A stretch of DNA of 64,000 nt from Deltaproteobacteria bacterium (GTDB taxonomy: Bacteria > Myxococcota_A > Polyangia > Polyangiales > JADJMO01): NCBI GenBank assembly GCA_025363655.1, contig JANYDK010000038.1, forward strand, positions 1-64,000, read 5' to 3'. The position numbers and the translations under genes are program-made. Numbering within the stretch: position 1 is the first letter of the stretch; each line of letters starts with the position of its first letter. Positions 48,122 through 55,870 of the stretch are shown here, piece by piece. The notes beneath the pieces were generated by a model. It did no database searches. It saw nothing but the letters and a program-made list of their open reading frames with translations, and was not told the origin of the DNA.

Positions 48122-49896
48122 GGGCCGCAGTCACCCTCGCTCTGCTCTCCGTCGGCGTCGCCGTCGCATCGTGCACCGTGCCGGCGAAGCAAGGTGCCGT
48201 TTGGGGAGGGCCGCGCAACGACTGTTCGAACTGCGCGGGTGACGCGCGCACGTGCATCAACGGCGCGTGCCGCATCAACGCCGTCAGTTATCCGCTCGTC
48301 CTAGAGGTGATCCCAGCGCCGACCGCCCTCTATGGCGCGGGCCTCACCTTCGCCATCCCCATCACTTCGAAGGATGGCGGCGATCGCCCGCCGGACACGC
48401 TTCACGCGGTACGCCTCACGTTCTCGCTCGACGCGAGCACCGTGCTCGACCTCGCCAAGCCGATCCCGCTCGAGGTACGCCTCACCCAGCTTCAGGTGCC
48501 GGCCGGCAGCGTCGCGCAGACGTACTCCGCACGAGGATCGAGCAGGGACAGCGCCCCCGGCAAGGGTTCTCTGCACCTCGACGTCCCCGCCGGGCACTAC
48601 GCCGTCTACGCGACGACCTTCGATACGGCGATCGTGTCCAGGCTCCCGCCGATCCTCCTCGACGATCTCGATCTCTCGAGCGGGCAAGCCGCGTTCGCCG
48701 TCGCGCCGACGGTGGTCGCCGACTTGAAATCACTCGATCTCACCATCCTCGACGAGACGGGCACCGCGCCTCTCGATCAGGCGGCCGACGGCTATGACGT
48801 CGCCATCTACGACCGGGGCACCGGGGATCGCGTCTCGACGATCGACAACACCTGCACCCACCCAGGCGGCGCTCACATCGTCCTCTCGCCGCACCCGACC
48901 AAGCACACCTACGTGGTTCGGTTCACTCCGCCGACCAAGCCTTGCGACTCGACGCCGGTGCCGCTCCGCCCTCGCTACGATTTCGACTTCGACGCGCTCA
49001 ACGTCGGCGGTGGCCTCGCCTCCGTCGGCGTCCCGCGCGTCGCGACGCTGCGGGCGCTGCAAGGCAAGCCAGACGCCGCGCCGGTCGCGATCTCCATCTC
49101 CGGCACGCTGACCAGCCCGGCTTCTTCGAGCCAGCTGACGAGCACGCTCCTCTTTCGCAGTCGCAAGCTGACGGTGCCGGTGACCTGGAAGACCGGCACC
49201 GCCTTCTTCGAGGCGCGCACCGACACCACCAGCAAGGGCGCTTACAGCGTCGCGCAGCTCATCTCCGGCACCTACGACGTGCAGATCGTGCCAGGAACGG
49301 CGCTCAATCCCTCGAACCAATACGCCGTCACCACCGTCGAGCGCCAGACGATCACGCTCGATCACCAGGTGCTCGATCTGGCGGTGCAGCAGCCGATGGA
49401 GGTGAGCGGCAGCGTCATCTCGGAGGCGAACGAGCTCTTCACCATCGGGCTCGTCACGTTCAACGCCGGTGCGACGACGACGATGTCCGGCACCAGCCTC
49501 TTTGCGCTCGCGCCGATCGCGCGCAACGCCGACAGCGGTGAGTTCAAGCTCAAGCTCGATCCCGGGCCTTACCACATGGTGATGCGCGTGCCGTCGATCT
49601 CGGGGTACCCCTGGGTCGTGCGACCACGCATCGACGTCGGGACGAAGACGGCGACGTCGGGGCAAGTCCCGCTCGGTCCCGTCACCGTGCGACCGCCGGT
49701 CGTCTTCCATGGCGCCATCGTCACGCCGGCCGGCGACGTGGTGGCCAACGCGGCCATCCGGGCGCGGGCCGGGATCACCGACGGCAGCACGATCATCGAC
49801 ACCGTCATCGTCGGCGAAACCACCACCGGCGACGACGGCAGCTTCACGCTCCTCGTGCCCGCGGGCTTCGAGCCGCTCGGCACCGCGGCCAAGTGA
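48118..49896 (+). CDS. Large lipoprotein with carboxypeptidase-regulatory-like repeats
   Basis: A 592-aa lipoprotein. The signal ends with lipobox VAVASC near residue 19. A small Cys cluster (NDCSNCAGDARTCINGAC) follows at about 34-52. The rest is beta-strand rich, with several domains of the carboxypeptidase-regulatory/transthyretin-like type: for example TFSLDASTVLDL, GHYAVYATTFDT, VAISISGTLTS, QLISGTYDVQIVPG and a final VVFHGAIVTPAGDVVANAAI...DDGSFTLLVPAG. Linked by a 4-nt overlap to the small lipoprotein. It probably sits on the outer membrane. Convergent with the TPR gene downstream. Confidence 0.85.
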   Translation: MRAAVTLALLSVGVAVASCTVPAKQGAVWGGPRNDCSNCAGDARTCINGACRINAVSYPLVLEVIPAPTALYGAGLTFAIPITSKDGGDRPPDTLHAVRLTFSLDASTVLDLAKPIPLEVRLTQLQVPAGSVAQTYSARGSSRDSAPGKGSLHLDVPAGHYAVYATTFDTAIVSRLPPILLDDLDLSSGQAAFAVAPTVVADLKSLDLTILDETGTAPLDQAADGYDVAIYDRGTGDRVSTIDNTCTHPGGAHIVLSPHPTKHTYVVRFTPPTKPCDSTPVPLRPRYDFDFDALNVGGGLASVGVPRVATLRALQGKPDAAPVAISISGTLTSPASSSQLTSTLLFRSRKLTVPVTWKTGTAFFEARTDTTSKGAYSVAQLISGTYDVQIVPGTALNPSNQYAVTTVERQTITLDHQVLDLAVQQPMEVSGSVISEANELFTIGLVTFNAGATTTMSGTSLFALAPIARNADSGEFKLKLDPGPYHMVMRVPSISGYPWVVRPRIDVGTKTATSGQVPLGPVTVRPPVVFHGAIVTPAGDVVANAAIRARAGITDGSTIIDTVIVGETTTGDDGSFTLLVPAGFEPLGTAAK

Positions 49897-49913
49897 GTCG
49901 CGCGCTCACGTGA

Positions 49914-51263
49914 CTACTTGATCGCGTCGGCCTTCTTCTGCGTCGCGGCCTTGTCGAAGGCCATCGCCGAGGTGCCGAGCGAGATCGCCTTCTGGTAGCT
50001 GGCCTTCGCCGACTTCTTGTCGCCGGAGCCGAGCTGCGCGTCGCCGAGCACGTCGTAGCAGCGCGCGTCGGCGGGGAACGCCTTGACGGCACCGGCCGCG
50101 TGCGCCTCGGCCTTGACCGGTTGCTTGGCGGCGAGGAGCACCTCGACCGAGCGGACGAGCGGCGTCGGATCTTTCGCGTCGAGGCCGGCGGCGAGTTGGA
50201 AGGTGTCGACGGCGGCGTCGGTCTCGCCGAGCGCGGCCAGCGATTCGGCTTGGACGACGCGCGCTGCCGGCGACGTCGGGCTCAGCTTCACCGCTTCGAG
50301 CGCCGAGAGCTTCGCCAGGTCGGGGTGCTTCAACTTCAGCTGCGCCCACGCGAGGCCGACGTGCGCGACAGCGACCTTGGCGTCGAGCTTGATGGCGACG
50401 TCGAAGGCGCTCTTCGCGGCGTCGAATCCTCCCGTCGCCAGCTCGAGCTCGCCGAGGCGACGTTGCGCGGCGGCCCAATTGGGACGCATCGCCACCGCGA
50501 GCCGGGCGAGATCACGCGCCTCGGTGCCATCCGGGAGCGCGCGGGAGAGATCGTAGGTCGCCTCCGGCCAATCGGCGTCGAGCTCGCGCGCCTTCTTCAG
50601 CGGCGCGAGGGCGTCGGCCTTCTTGTCCTTCGCCAGGTACTCGTGGCCGAGCCAGTAGAACGCCTCGGCGCGCGTCGGCGTCGCCGCCGAGAGTGCCTTC
50701 AGCTTGGCGATGGCGTCGTCGTGGGCGTCGCCGACGATGTCGACCTCGGCGCGCGCGAGCTTGAGCTCGTAGAGCTTGGCGTCGAGCTTCTCGGCCGCCG
50801 CCAGCTCCGGTTCGGCCATCGAGGGACGACCGAAGCCGAGCCAGGCGCGCCCGGCGCAGACGCGCGAGAGCGCCTCGCCGACGCCCTCTTTCGGGTTGAT
50901 GCGAACGTTCTTGCAAGTCGCCAGCGCGGGCGGCGTCGGCAGGTTGGTGCTGACGTTCTGATCGAGCTCGACGAGCGCCAGCTCGTAGCGGACCTTCACC
51001 AGCTCTTCCCCCTTGGCGAGCCCGGCGGCGCGGAGCAGCTCGACCTTCGCCTCGTTCCAACGGGCGGCGCGACGAAGGCCTCGACCGAGCGTGAAGCTGG
51101 CGGCGCCGTCGGTCGGCTTCGCCTTGGTGTCGGCCTTGAACGCCGCGAGCTTGTTCTCCTGCGCGGAGACGTCACGCATGCCGACGCCGGAGGCGATGCC
51201 GAACGCGATGCCGACGAGACCGAGCCCACCGAGACAGGTACCGATCGAAAGGGTTCGCTTCAT
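49914..51263 (-). CDS. Exported TPR protein
   Basis: A 449-aa protein with a signal peptide or N-terminal anchor (MKRTLSIGTCLGGLGLVGIAFGIA) ending near SAQENK at about 36. The rest is a TPR solenoid: SFTLGRGLRRAARWNEA, AFYWLGHEYLAKDKKADAL, AQRRLGELELATGGFDAA, RVVQAESLAALGETDAAV and CYDVLGDAQLGSGDKKSA show canonical spacing. An insert with CKNVRINPKEG and a Cys near VCAG may form a disulphide. The start is ATG 51263. Probably a periplasmic protein-interaction scaffold. Confidence 0.85.
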   Translation of the reverse strand: MKRTLSIGTCLGGLGLVGIAFGIASGVGMRDVSAQENKLAAFKADTKAKPTDGAASFTLGRGLRRAARWNEAKVELLRAAGLAKGEELVKVRYELALVELDQNVSTNLPTPPALATCKNVRINPKEGVGEALSRVCAGRAWLGFGRPSMAEPELAAAEKLDAKLYELKLARAEVDIVGDAHDDAIAKLKALSAATPTRAEAFYWLGHEYLAKDKKADALAPLKKARELDADWPEATYDLSRALPDGTEARDLARLAVAMRPNWAAAQRRLGELELATGGFDAAKSAFDVAIKLDAKVAVAHVGLAWAQLKLKHPDLAKLSALEAVKLSPTSPAARVVQAESLAALGETDAAVDTFQLAAGLDAKDPTPLVRSVEVLLAAKQPVKAEAHAAGAVKAFPADARCYDVLGDAQLGSGDKKSAKASYQKAISLGTSAMAFDKAATQKKADAIK

Positions 51264-51330
51264 CACGTTCTCTCGAGCTGGAAGTTTTTCCGGATGGCGC
51301 CCCTGCGCGCGGAGATGGAATATCACGGGC

Positions 51331-52686
51331 ATGCACCGCGTGCCCCGCGTCACGGCGCCGAGCGATCCGATTCCGAAGCCGCCGTTCACGCTCGGGGGGC
51401 GCGTGCTCGAGTGGCAGGGTGCGCAAGGCGTCGTCGGCGACGCGTTCGACGAGCTGCCGGTCAGCTTCCTGCAACTGCAGACCTTGCCCTTCGGCACCGG
51501 GACGACGCCCGAGGACATGGCGCTGCGGGTGCGGCCGGTGATCGGTGACCTGGTCGAGATCGACGTCACGGCGCTCGGGCATGATGGTCGGCTGGTCGCG
51601 TCGGCGCTGCGCGTCGTCGGTCGTGACGCGCGGCGCGAGACGGGAGCCACCGAGCAGCCCGCTCTCCGCGAACGTGGCCGGCTGGCGCTTCTTCGGCGCG
51701 GGCACAACCTCCGTCGACGCTCCGAGCTGATGGGGGTCGTGCGGCGCTTCTTCGATGCGCGTCGCTACCTCGAGGTGGAGACGCCGCTGCTCGTGCCGTC
51801 GCCGGGGATGGACGTGCACCTCGATGCGTTCCCCGTGGTCGGCCTCGAAGGCGCGCCGCCGCGGTATCTCGCGACCAGCCCCGAGTACCAGATGAAGCGG
51901 CTCCTCGCGGCCGGAGTGCCTCGCCTCTTTCAACTCGGCAAGTGCTTCCGGCGCGGCGAGGTCGGGGCGCGGCACAACCCCGAGTTCACGATGCTCGAGT
52001 GGTACCGCGCGTTCGGCACCTTCGAGGAGATGATCGACGAGACCGAGGCCCTCATCGTCGAGGTCGCGACCGCCGCTCGAGGCACGGCCGAGCTGGTGGT
52101 CCCGCGTCCCTTCGCCTCCATGAGCTACTCGAACGAAGGTCCACGCGTGGTGCCGCTCGATCCGCCCTTCGAGCGCTTGCCGATCCTCGAGGCCTTCGAG
52201 CGTCACGCCACCGCCAGCCGCATCGGTCGACAAGAAGCGCTCGACCTCGCGCTCTCGGCGCGGCCCGAAGACGAGGAGCGCTTCTTCCGGGTTCTCGTGG
52301 AAGAGGTCGAGCCCGCGCTCGCCGAGGGGCCGCCCGTGGTGCTCGTCGACTACCCGGTGACGCAGGCCTCGCTCGCGCGCAAACGCGACGCCGATCCGCG
52401 GCTCGCCGAACGCTTCGAAGTCTTCGTCGGCGGCATTGAGCTCTGCAACGGCTTCGGCGAGCTGGTCGATCCCGTCGAGCAACGCGCCCGCTTCGCAGTC
52501 GATCAAAAGGCGCGCGCGGCCCGCGGTGTCGAGGTCTATCCCATCGACGAACGCTTCCTCGATGCGCTCGACGAAGGCGTGCCTCCGTCGGCCGGCAACG
52601 CCCTCGGCGTCGATCGCCTCGTCGCCCTCGCCCTCGGCGCTGCCGAAATCGGCGACGTCCTCGCGTTCCCCGAGGCGTGGCTCTGA
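51331..52686 (+). CDS. epmA: EpmA-like elongation factor P lysine ligase with N-terminal extension
   Basis: A 451-aa class II aminoacyl-tRNA-synthetase-like protein. The C-terminal 330 residues match EpmA/GenX/PoxA (beta-lysylation of EF-P): motif 1 FFDARRYLEVETPLLVPSPGMDVHLDAF, YLATSPEYQMKRLL, HNPEFTMLEWYRAFG (motif 2 region) and the motif 3 region GNALGVDRLVALALG with ELCNGFGEL (motifs split here by segment). About 110 N-terminal residues (LGGRVLEWQGAQGVVGD and IGDLVEIDVTALGHDG) are extra and look like a small OB-type beta domain, not normally present. LysRS itself is longer, with a tRNA-binding OB domain, so a divergent LysRS paralogue is the alternative. ATG at 51331. Confidence 0.85.
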   Translation: MHRVPRVTAPSDPIPKPPFTLGGRVLEWQGAQGVVGDAFDELPVSFLQLQTLPFGTGTTPEDMALRVRPVIGDLVEIDVTALGHDGRLVASALRVVGRDARRETGATEQPALRERGRLALLRRGHNLRRRSELMGVVRRFFDARRYLEVETPLLVPSPGMDVHLDAFPVVGLEGAPPRYLATSPEYQMKRLLAAGVPRLFQLGKCFRRGEVGARHNPEFTMLEWYRAFGTFEEMIDETEALIVEVATAARGTAELVVPRPFASMSYSNEGPRVVPLDPPFERLPILEAFERHATASRIGRQEALDLALSARPEDEERFFRVLVEEVEPALAEGPPVVLVDYPVTQASLARKRDADPRLAERFEVFVGGIELCNGFGELVDPVEQRARFAVDQKARAARGVEVYPIDERFLDALDEGVPPSAGNALGVDRLVALALGAAEIGDVLAFPEAWL

Positions 52687-53207
52687 TGGCGATGGTGCCT
52701 CCGCTCGGATACTCGCCCGAGCAAGTGAAGGAGCTGCTCGCGCCGCTGCGCAACGATCTCTCGGTGGCGGTGTACGCGGCGGGCAATCCGTTCTCGGTCG
52801 GCGGGATCATCCGCGTCGCGCACAGCTTCCTCGTGCGCGAGATTCTGCTCGTCGGCGATGCGCCTTATTACGAGAAGGCGAGCATGGGGATGCATCACTA
52901 CGAGCACATCGTGCGGCTGGCCGACGACGACGCGTTTCTCGCGCACGTCGGCGAGCGGCCGCTGTGGGCGGTGGAGAAGGATCACGCGACGGTTGGGTTG
53001 TACGACGTGACGGCATTTCCGAAAGACGTCGTGTTGGTGTTCGGGAGCGAGAGAGCCGGGCTGCCGGAGGCGATCGTGAAGCGGGCCGAGGTGGTGGTGG
53101 GAATCCCGATGTATGGGGTGAATCACTCGTTTCCGCTGACCGTGGCGGTGGGGATGGTTTTGGGGGATTGGGGGCGGCGGAGGTATTTGGGGGCTCGAGG
53201 GGAGTGA
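52686..53207 (+). CDS. SpoU/TrmH-family RNA 2'-O-methyltransferase
   Basis: A 173-aa SPOUT-fold RNA methyltransferase. Family motifs 1-3 are visible as NPFSVGGIIRVAHSF (about 37-51), LVFGSERAGLPEAIV (about 117-131) and IPMYGVNHSFPLTVAVGMVL (about 138-157). The trefoil-knot SAM site is thus intact. Substrate (rRNA or tRNA) cannot be told. ATG at 52686 shares a base with the stop of epmA (TGATG). A GTG three codons upstream is possible. The gene ends just before the mobile element. Confidence 0.9.
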   Translation: MAMVPPLGYSPEQVKELLAPLRNDLSVAVYAAGNPFSVGGIIRVAHSFLVREILLVGDAPYYEKASMGMHHYEHIVRLADDDAFLAHVGERPLWAVEKDHATVGLYDVTAFPKDVVLVFGSERAGLPEAIVKRAEVVVGIPMYGVNHSFPLTVAVGMVLGDWGRRRYLGARGE

Positions 53208-53278
53208 GGGCCCGCATGGCGTGCGCGCGTTGTGGGGGGCGTGATGATCGTGGGGCGTTGGGAGGTGTGGGCGGCCGG

Positions 53279-53340
53279 GGACCGCGGGCTAGAAGCCCAC
53301 GGCATCGAGATCTTCAAGACCCGGCTTCGCCGGGCTTCGC
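53279..53340 (+). repeat. Left 62-bp inverted repeat of the RAYT element
   Basis: Identical over 62 bp to the reverse complement of 53857-53918. It contains two nested palindromes (GGGCT/AGCCC and CCCGGC/GCCGGG), each able to form a hairpin, as expected for REP-type transposon ends. It ends about 53 bp before the transposase start. Confidence 0.92.
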
Positions 53341-53393
53341 GGTGCCGTGCGTGGCTGCCGCAACTGAGCGTTGCGCGGTGCCGACACCACGAC

Positions 53394-53810
53394 ATGAGCC
53401 ATCCGCGATCTCGGACCAACATCGTCGTGCACGTCGTTTGGACGACACGTTTTCGGCAGCCGGTGGTGCCCACCGACGTGGACGCGTGGTTGCGTGAGCG
53501 CGTGCGAACGGAAGCAGCGAAGGTGAGCAGCGAAGTGCTCGCCGTGGGGAACACCAGTGACCATGTGCATGCGGTCGTGAAACTCCGACCAACGCTTGCC
53601 CTGTCGGCAGTGATGCAACAAATCAAGGGCGGATCGAGCCACGCCTGGAATCGATCGGGCAACGGTCCTCTCGCCTGGCAGGACGGCTACTGGGCCGAGT
53701 CCTGCAACCCGCTCGAGCTCGAGGCCCTCCTCGCATATGTCAACCATCAGCGAGTCGAGCACGACGACCAATCGCCTTTCGACGCTTGGCAGGCCATCGC
53801 CGACCTCTAG
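53394..53810 (+). CDS. REP-associated tyrosine transposase (Y1, HUH)
   Basis: A 138-aa single-domain transposase of the IS200/RAYT type. It cuts and joins single-stranded DNA by a HUH nuclease reaction. The metal-binding pair is His57/His59 in SDHVHAVVKL, and the catalytic Tyr is probably Tyr115 in LLAYVNHQRVEH. The N-terminal VVHVVWTTRFRQPVV is the usual lead of the family, and HAWNRSGN plus AWQDGYWAES match the W/Y-rich core. It is shorter than E. coli RayT (about 165) but complete for this fold. Start ATG 53394. An in-frame upstream extension into the left repeat has no ribosome site. Confidence 0.93.
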   Translation: MSHPRSRTNIVVHVVWTTRFRQPVVPTDVDAWLRERVRTEAAKVSSEVLAVGNTSDHVHAVVKLRPTLALSAVMQQIKGGSSHAWNRSGNGPLAWQDGYWAESCNPLELEALLAYVNHQRVEHDDQSPFDAWQAIADL

Positions 53811-53856
53811 CGCAATCGTCGGCACGGCTCAGGGATGATCGCTCGTCGCGCAAGGA

Positions 53857-53918
53857 GCGAAGCCCGGCGAAGCCGGGTCTTGAAGATCTCGATGCCGTGG
53901 GCTTCTAGCCCGCGGTCC
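53857..53918 (+). repeat. Right 62-bp inverted repeat of the RAYT element
   Basis: Perfect reverse complement of 53279-53340. It starts 46 bp after the transposase stop and carries the same two hairpins in mirror order. Confidence 0.92.
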
Positions 53919-53920
53919 CA

Positions 53921-53996
53921 AGATCCTGGCCATCCCCTCACAGCAGATCCTGGCCATCCCCCACCTCACAGCAGATCCTGGCCATCCCCCACCCCC
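53921..53996 (+). repeat. Three copies of a roughly 28-bp direct repeat
   Basis: Starting just after the right inverted repeat, AGATCCTGGCCATCCCC is repeated three times, spaced by CTCACAGC or a longer CACCTCACAGC. The first spacer is shorter, so copies are about 23 and 28 bp apart. No coding signal. This array lies inside the outer repeat pair and could be a target site scar or expansion. Confidence 0.75.
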
Positions 53997-54052
53997 CAGC
54001 GCCCCACGATCATCACGCCCCCCACGACGTGCGAACCTCGTGCGGGCCCTCG

Positions 54053-54220
54053 GTAAGCTGCTCCGGTAGCTCCGTAAGCCGCCCTGGCGCCTCTGTAAGG
54101 TGCGCCGGGAGCTCTGTAAGTAGCTCGCGCCACGGGGAAAGATGCCCAGGCGGCGGGGAAAGCTGCTCCGGGCCTAGGGGAAGCTGCCCAGGCGACGGGG
54201 GAAGTCACTCCGGCCACAGG
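54053..54220 (+). repeat. Eight-unit 21-bp minisatellite
   Basis: Eight successive 21-bp units fill 168 bp exactly, starting at 54053, 54074, 54095, 54116, 54137, 54158, 54179 and 54200. Each unit begins G(T/A/G)AAG and then varies in a G+C-rich body. Units 1-4 start GTAAG, 5-6 GAAAG, 7-8 GGAAG. The period is a multiple of three, so both strands read as 7-residue repeats, but neither open frame has a ribosome site or known family. It begins 28 bp past the outer repeat of the RAYT element and stops 34 bp before the FAD gene stop. Confidence 0.88.
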
Positions 54221-54254
54221 GACAGTCCATCCCCCTAAATTTCCGGCCCCTCGC

Positions 54255-55664
54255 CTACTCCACTCTATCCGCCGTCTCCCTCATCAACCGCGCCGTCCGA
54301 TTCTCGAACGCCCGCAGCGCCTTCAGATCGAACCGCTCCGGATACGTCCGCGCATGCGCCACCAACAATGGCACGCGGGCAAACGCCGCCCCGACCTGCG
54401 CGGTGAGCCGCGGATTCTTCCGCAACGCACCGGCCATCGCGATCGCCGCTGCCACACTGGGCGTCGGAAGCACCTGCGCCATCGCCGCGCGCAGCGTGTC
54501 CTGCGTGACGAGGCCCGACGTGAAGAGACCTTCGACTTGCTCGTTGCTCAGCGCCTGCGAAGCGCGACGAACGGCGTCGTAGCCAGCGAGCAAGCCTCCA
54601 TGCGTGCGATGAAATCGCGCTGCGTAGGCATGCAGCGCAGACTCGTCTCCCGCACGTGCAGCCGGGGACGCGAGCACGACATCGGCGAGCATGCGTGCGG
54701 CGCGAATGCCGATGGCGATGCCGCTGCCGTGGGCGGAGAACATCTGACAGGCGGTGTCGCCGAGGAGAGCCAAGCCGGGGGCGACGAGGCGCGTGTAGGG
54801 ACGACGGAGCGGGATGGCCGCGGCGCCTCCGAAGATCGGTTCGCCGACCCAGGGGTTCTCGGCGCGGAACTCGTCGATCATGCGGGCGCCGCTGATGCCG
54901 CGAGTCTGGGGAGTGGGGATGCAGCCGGCGAGGAGGGAGACTTCTTTCACGTCGCGATCGACGCGGACGTTGAGGATGCTGAAGCCGCCGCGGAGGCCGG
55001 AGCAGGCGAGGACGTCGCCGTCGCCGATCTTCTGTTTGCGCAAGTAACTGCCGGCGCCGGCTTCGTCGACGATGCGGTGGACGTACTGCGCGGCGAGACA
55101 CAGATGCTCGGGCGCGACGGCGGGCCAGTGGGGGAAGACGGCGCGACGGAGGACCGCGGGGAGTCCGGTGGCGTCGATGAAGAGCGGTGCGCGGAGGACG
55201 CGCGGTTCACGTCCGCCACCGGTCGTTCGCACAGCGACGACGCGACCGCGGACGATCTCGACCTCGGTGACCTCCGTCTCGAAGAGCAGCGTCGCGGGGA
55301 CCTTCGCGCGCGCGGCGTCGTCGCGGAGACGTTCGCCGAGCTTGCGCATGTCGAGCTCGAGGAGCGGATTGTCGCCGCTCGCGGCGTCGTGACCGTCGAG
55401 GACGACGCGGTGGGCTCCGCTCGGGGCACCGAGGACGAAGGCGCCGCCTTGTCCGCGCAGCTCGGGAGGCTTCGGGAGAGGGAGGCCCACTTCGGGGAAG
55501 ACGCTGCTGGGGACGCCGTTGACCCAGCGCGCGCCGGCCTTCTCGGCGCTGCGACGATCGACGAGGGCGACGCGGAGGCCGCCGTCGGCGAGGAAGCGCG
55601 CGCAGGCCGAGCCGGCGATGCCAGCGCCGACGATGACGACGTCGAAGGTGATCGGTTCGATCAT
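54255..55664 (-). CDS. FAD-dependent oxidoreductase (geranylgeranyl-reductase/halogenase-like)
   Basis: A 469-aa flavoprotein of the class A flavin monooxygenase/geranylgeranyl reductase superfamily. The FAD-binding motif VVIVGAGIAGSACARFLADGGLRVALVD starts at residue 8 (GxGxxG seen as GAGIAG). A second FAD-contact motif is GLALLGDTACQMFSAHGSGIAIG (GD box). The middle has PLFIDATGLPAVLRR. No halogenase WxWxIP signature is visible. Substrate is unknown; the divergent partner operon gives no chemistry. The ATG at 55664 lacks a clear ribosome site. It follows the minisatellite, which is on its 3' side. Confidence 0.88.
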   Translation of the reverse strand: MIEPITFDVVIVGAGIAGSACARFLADGGLRVALVDRRSAEKAGARWVNGVPSSVFPEVGLPLPKPPELRGQGGAFVLGAPSGAHRVVLDGHDAASGDNPLLELDMRKLGERLRDDAARAKVPATLLFETEVTEVEIVRGRVVAVRTTGGGREPRVLRAPLFIDATGLPAVLRRAVFPHWPAVAPEHLCLAAQYVHRIVDEAGAGSYLRKQKIGDGDVLACSGLRGGFSILNVRVDRDVKEVSLLAGCIPTPQTRGISGARMIDEFRAENPWVGEPIFGGAAAIPLRRPYTRLVAPGLALLGDTACQMFSAHGSGIAIGIRAARMLADVVLASPAARAGDESALHAYAARFHRTHGGLLAGYDAVRRASQALSNEQVEGLFTSGLVTQDTLRAAMAQVLPTPSVAAAIAMAGALRKNPRLTAQVGAAFARVPLLVAHARTYPERFDLKALRAFENRTARLMRETADRVE

Positions 55665-55726
55665 GGATCTTGGTACGAACGGGGCTGAGGGGTGATCGTC
55701 GAGATCGCGGTGTCGGGTTTCGTGAC

Positions 55727-55758
55727 GTGTCCGTCGGATTTCCGGACACCAGCGGACA
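55727..55758. promoter_or_regulatory. Dyad with third half-site between divergent genes
   Basis: GTGTCCG (55727-55733) and CGGACAC (55743-55749) flank 9 bp, and a third CGGACA follows at 55753-55758. It lies 63 bp before the FAD gene and about 113 bp before the export operon. Position between divergent genes fits an operator; no regulator gene is adjacent. Confidence 0.4.
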
Positions 55759-55870
55759 ATCGCAAGGCCGTGTGCAGGCAGAAGTTGGGCGATTTGCCCG
55801 AGGCGAAGGCGGCGCGGCTCGTGCACCATAGCGTGCTCTCCACTCGGACCCATAGAGAAGGAGTCCACGC

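Larger units (their letters stand above)
53232..54025. mobile_element. RAYT (IS200-like) transposase flanked by nested inverted repeats
   Basis: A Y1-type transposase gene sits inside two nested perfect inverted-repeat pairs: outer 26 bp (53232-53257 and 54000-54025) and inner 62 bp (53279-53340 and 53857-53918). The inner repeats contain stem-loops (GGGCT/AGCCC near 53286-53298 and CCCGGC/GCCGGG at 53320-53334). REP-like palindromes around a single-domain HUH transposase fit the REP-associated tyrosine transposase (RAYT) class. It lies between the SpoU gene and the FAD oxidoreductase gene without breaking either. Confidence 0.85.

Noticed and set aside
53258-53393. Transposase start further upstream within the left repeat
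   Set aside because: An in-frame extension exists but lacks a ribosome site and would put the hairpin repeat inside the coding sequence.
54053-54220. CRISPR array
   Set aside because: The units are contiguous 21-mers with no unique spacers and no cas genes nearby.
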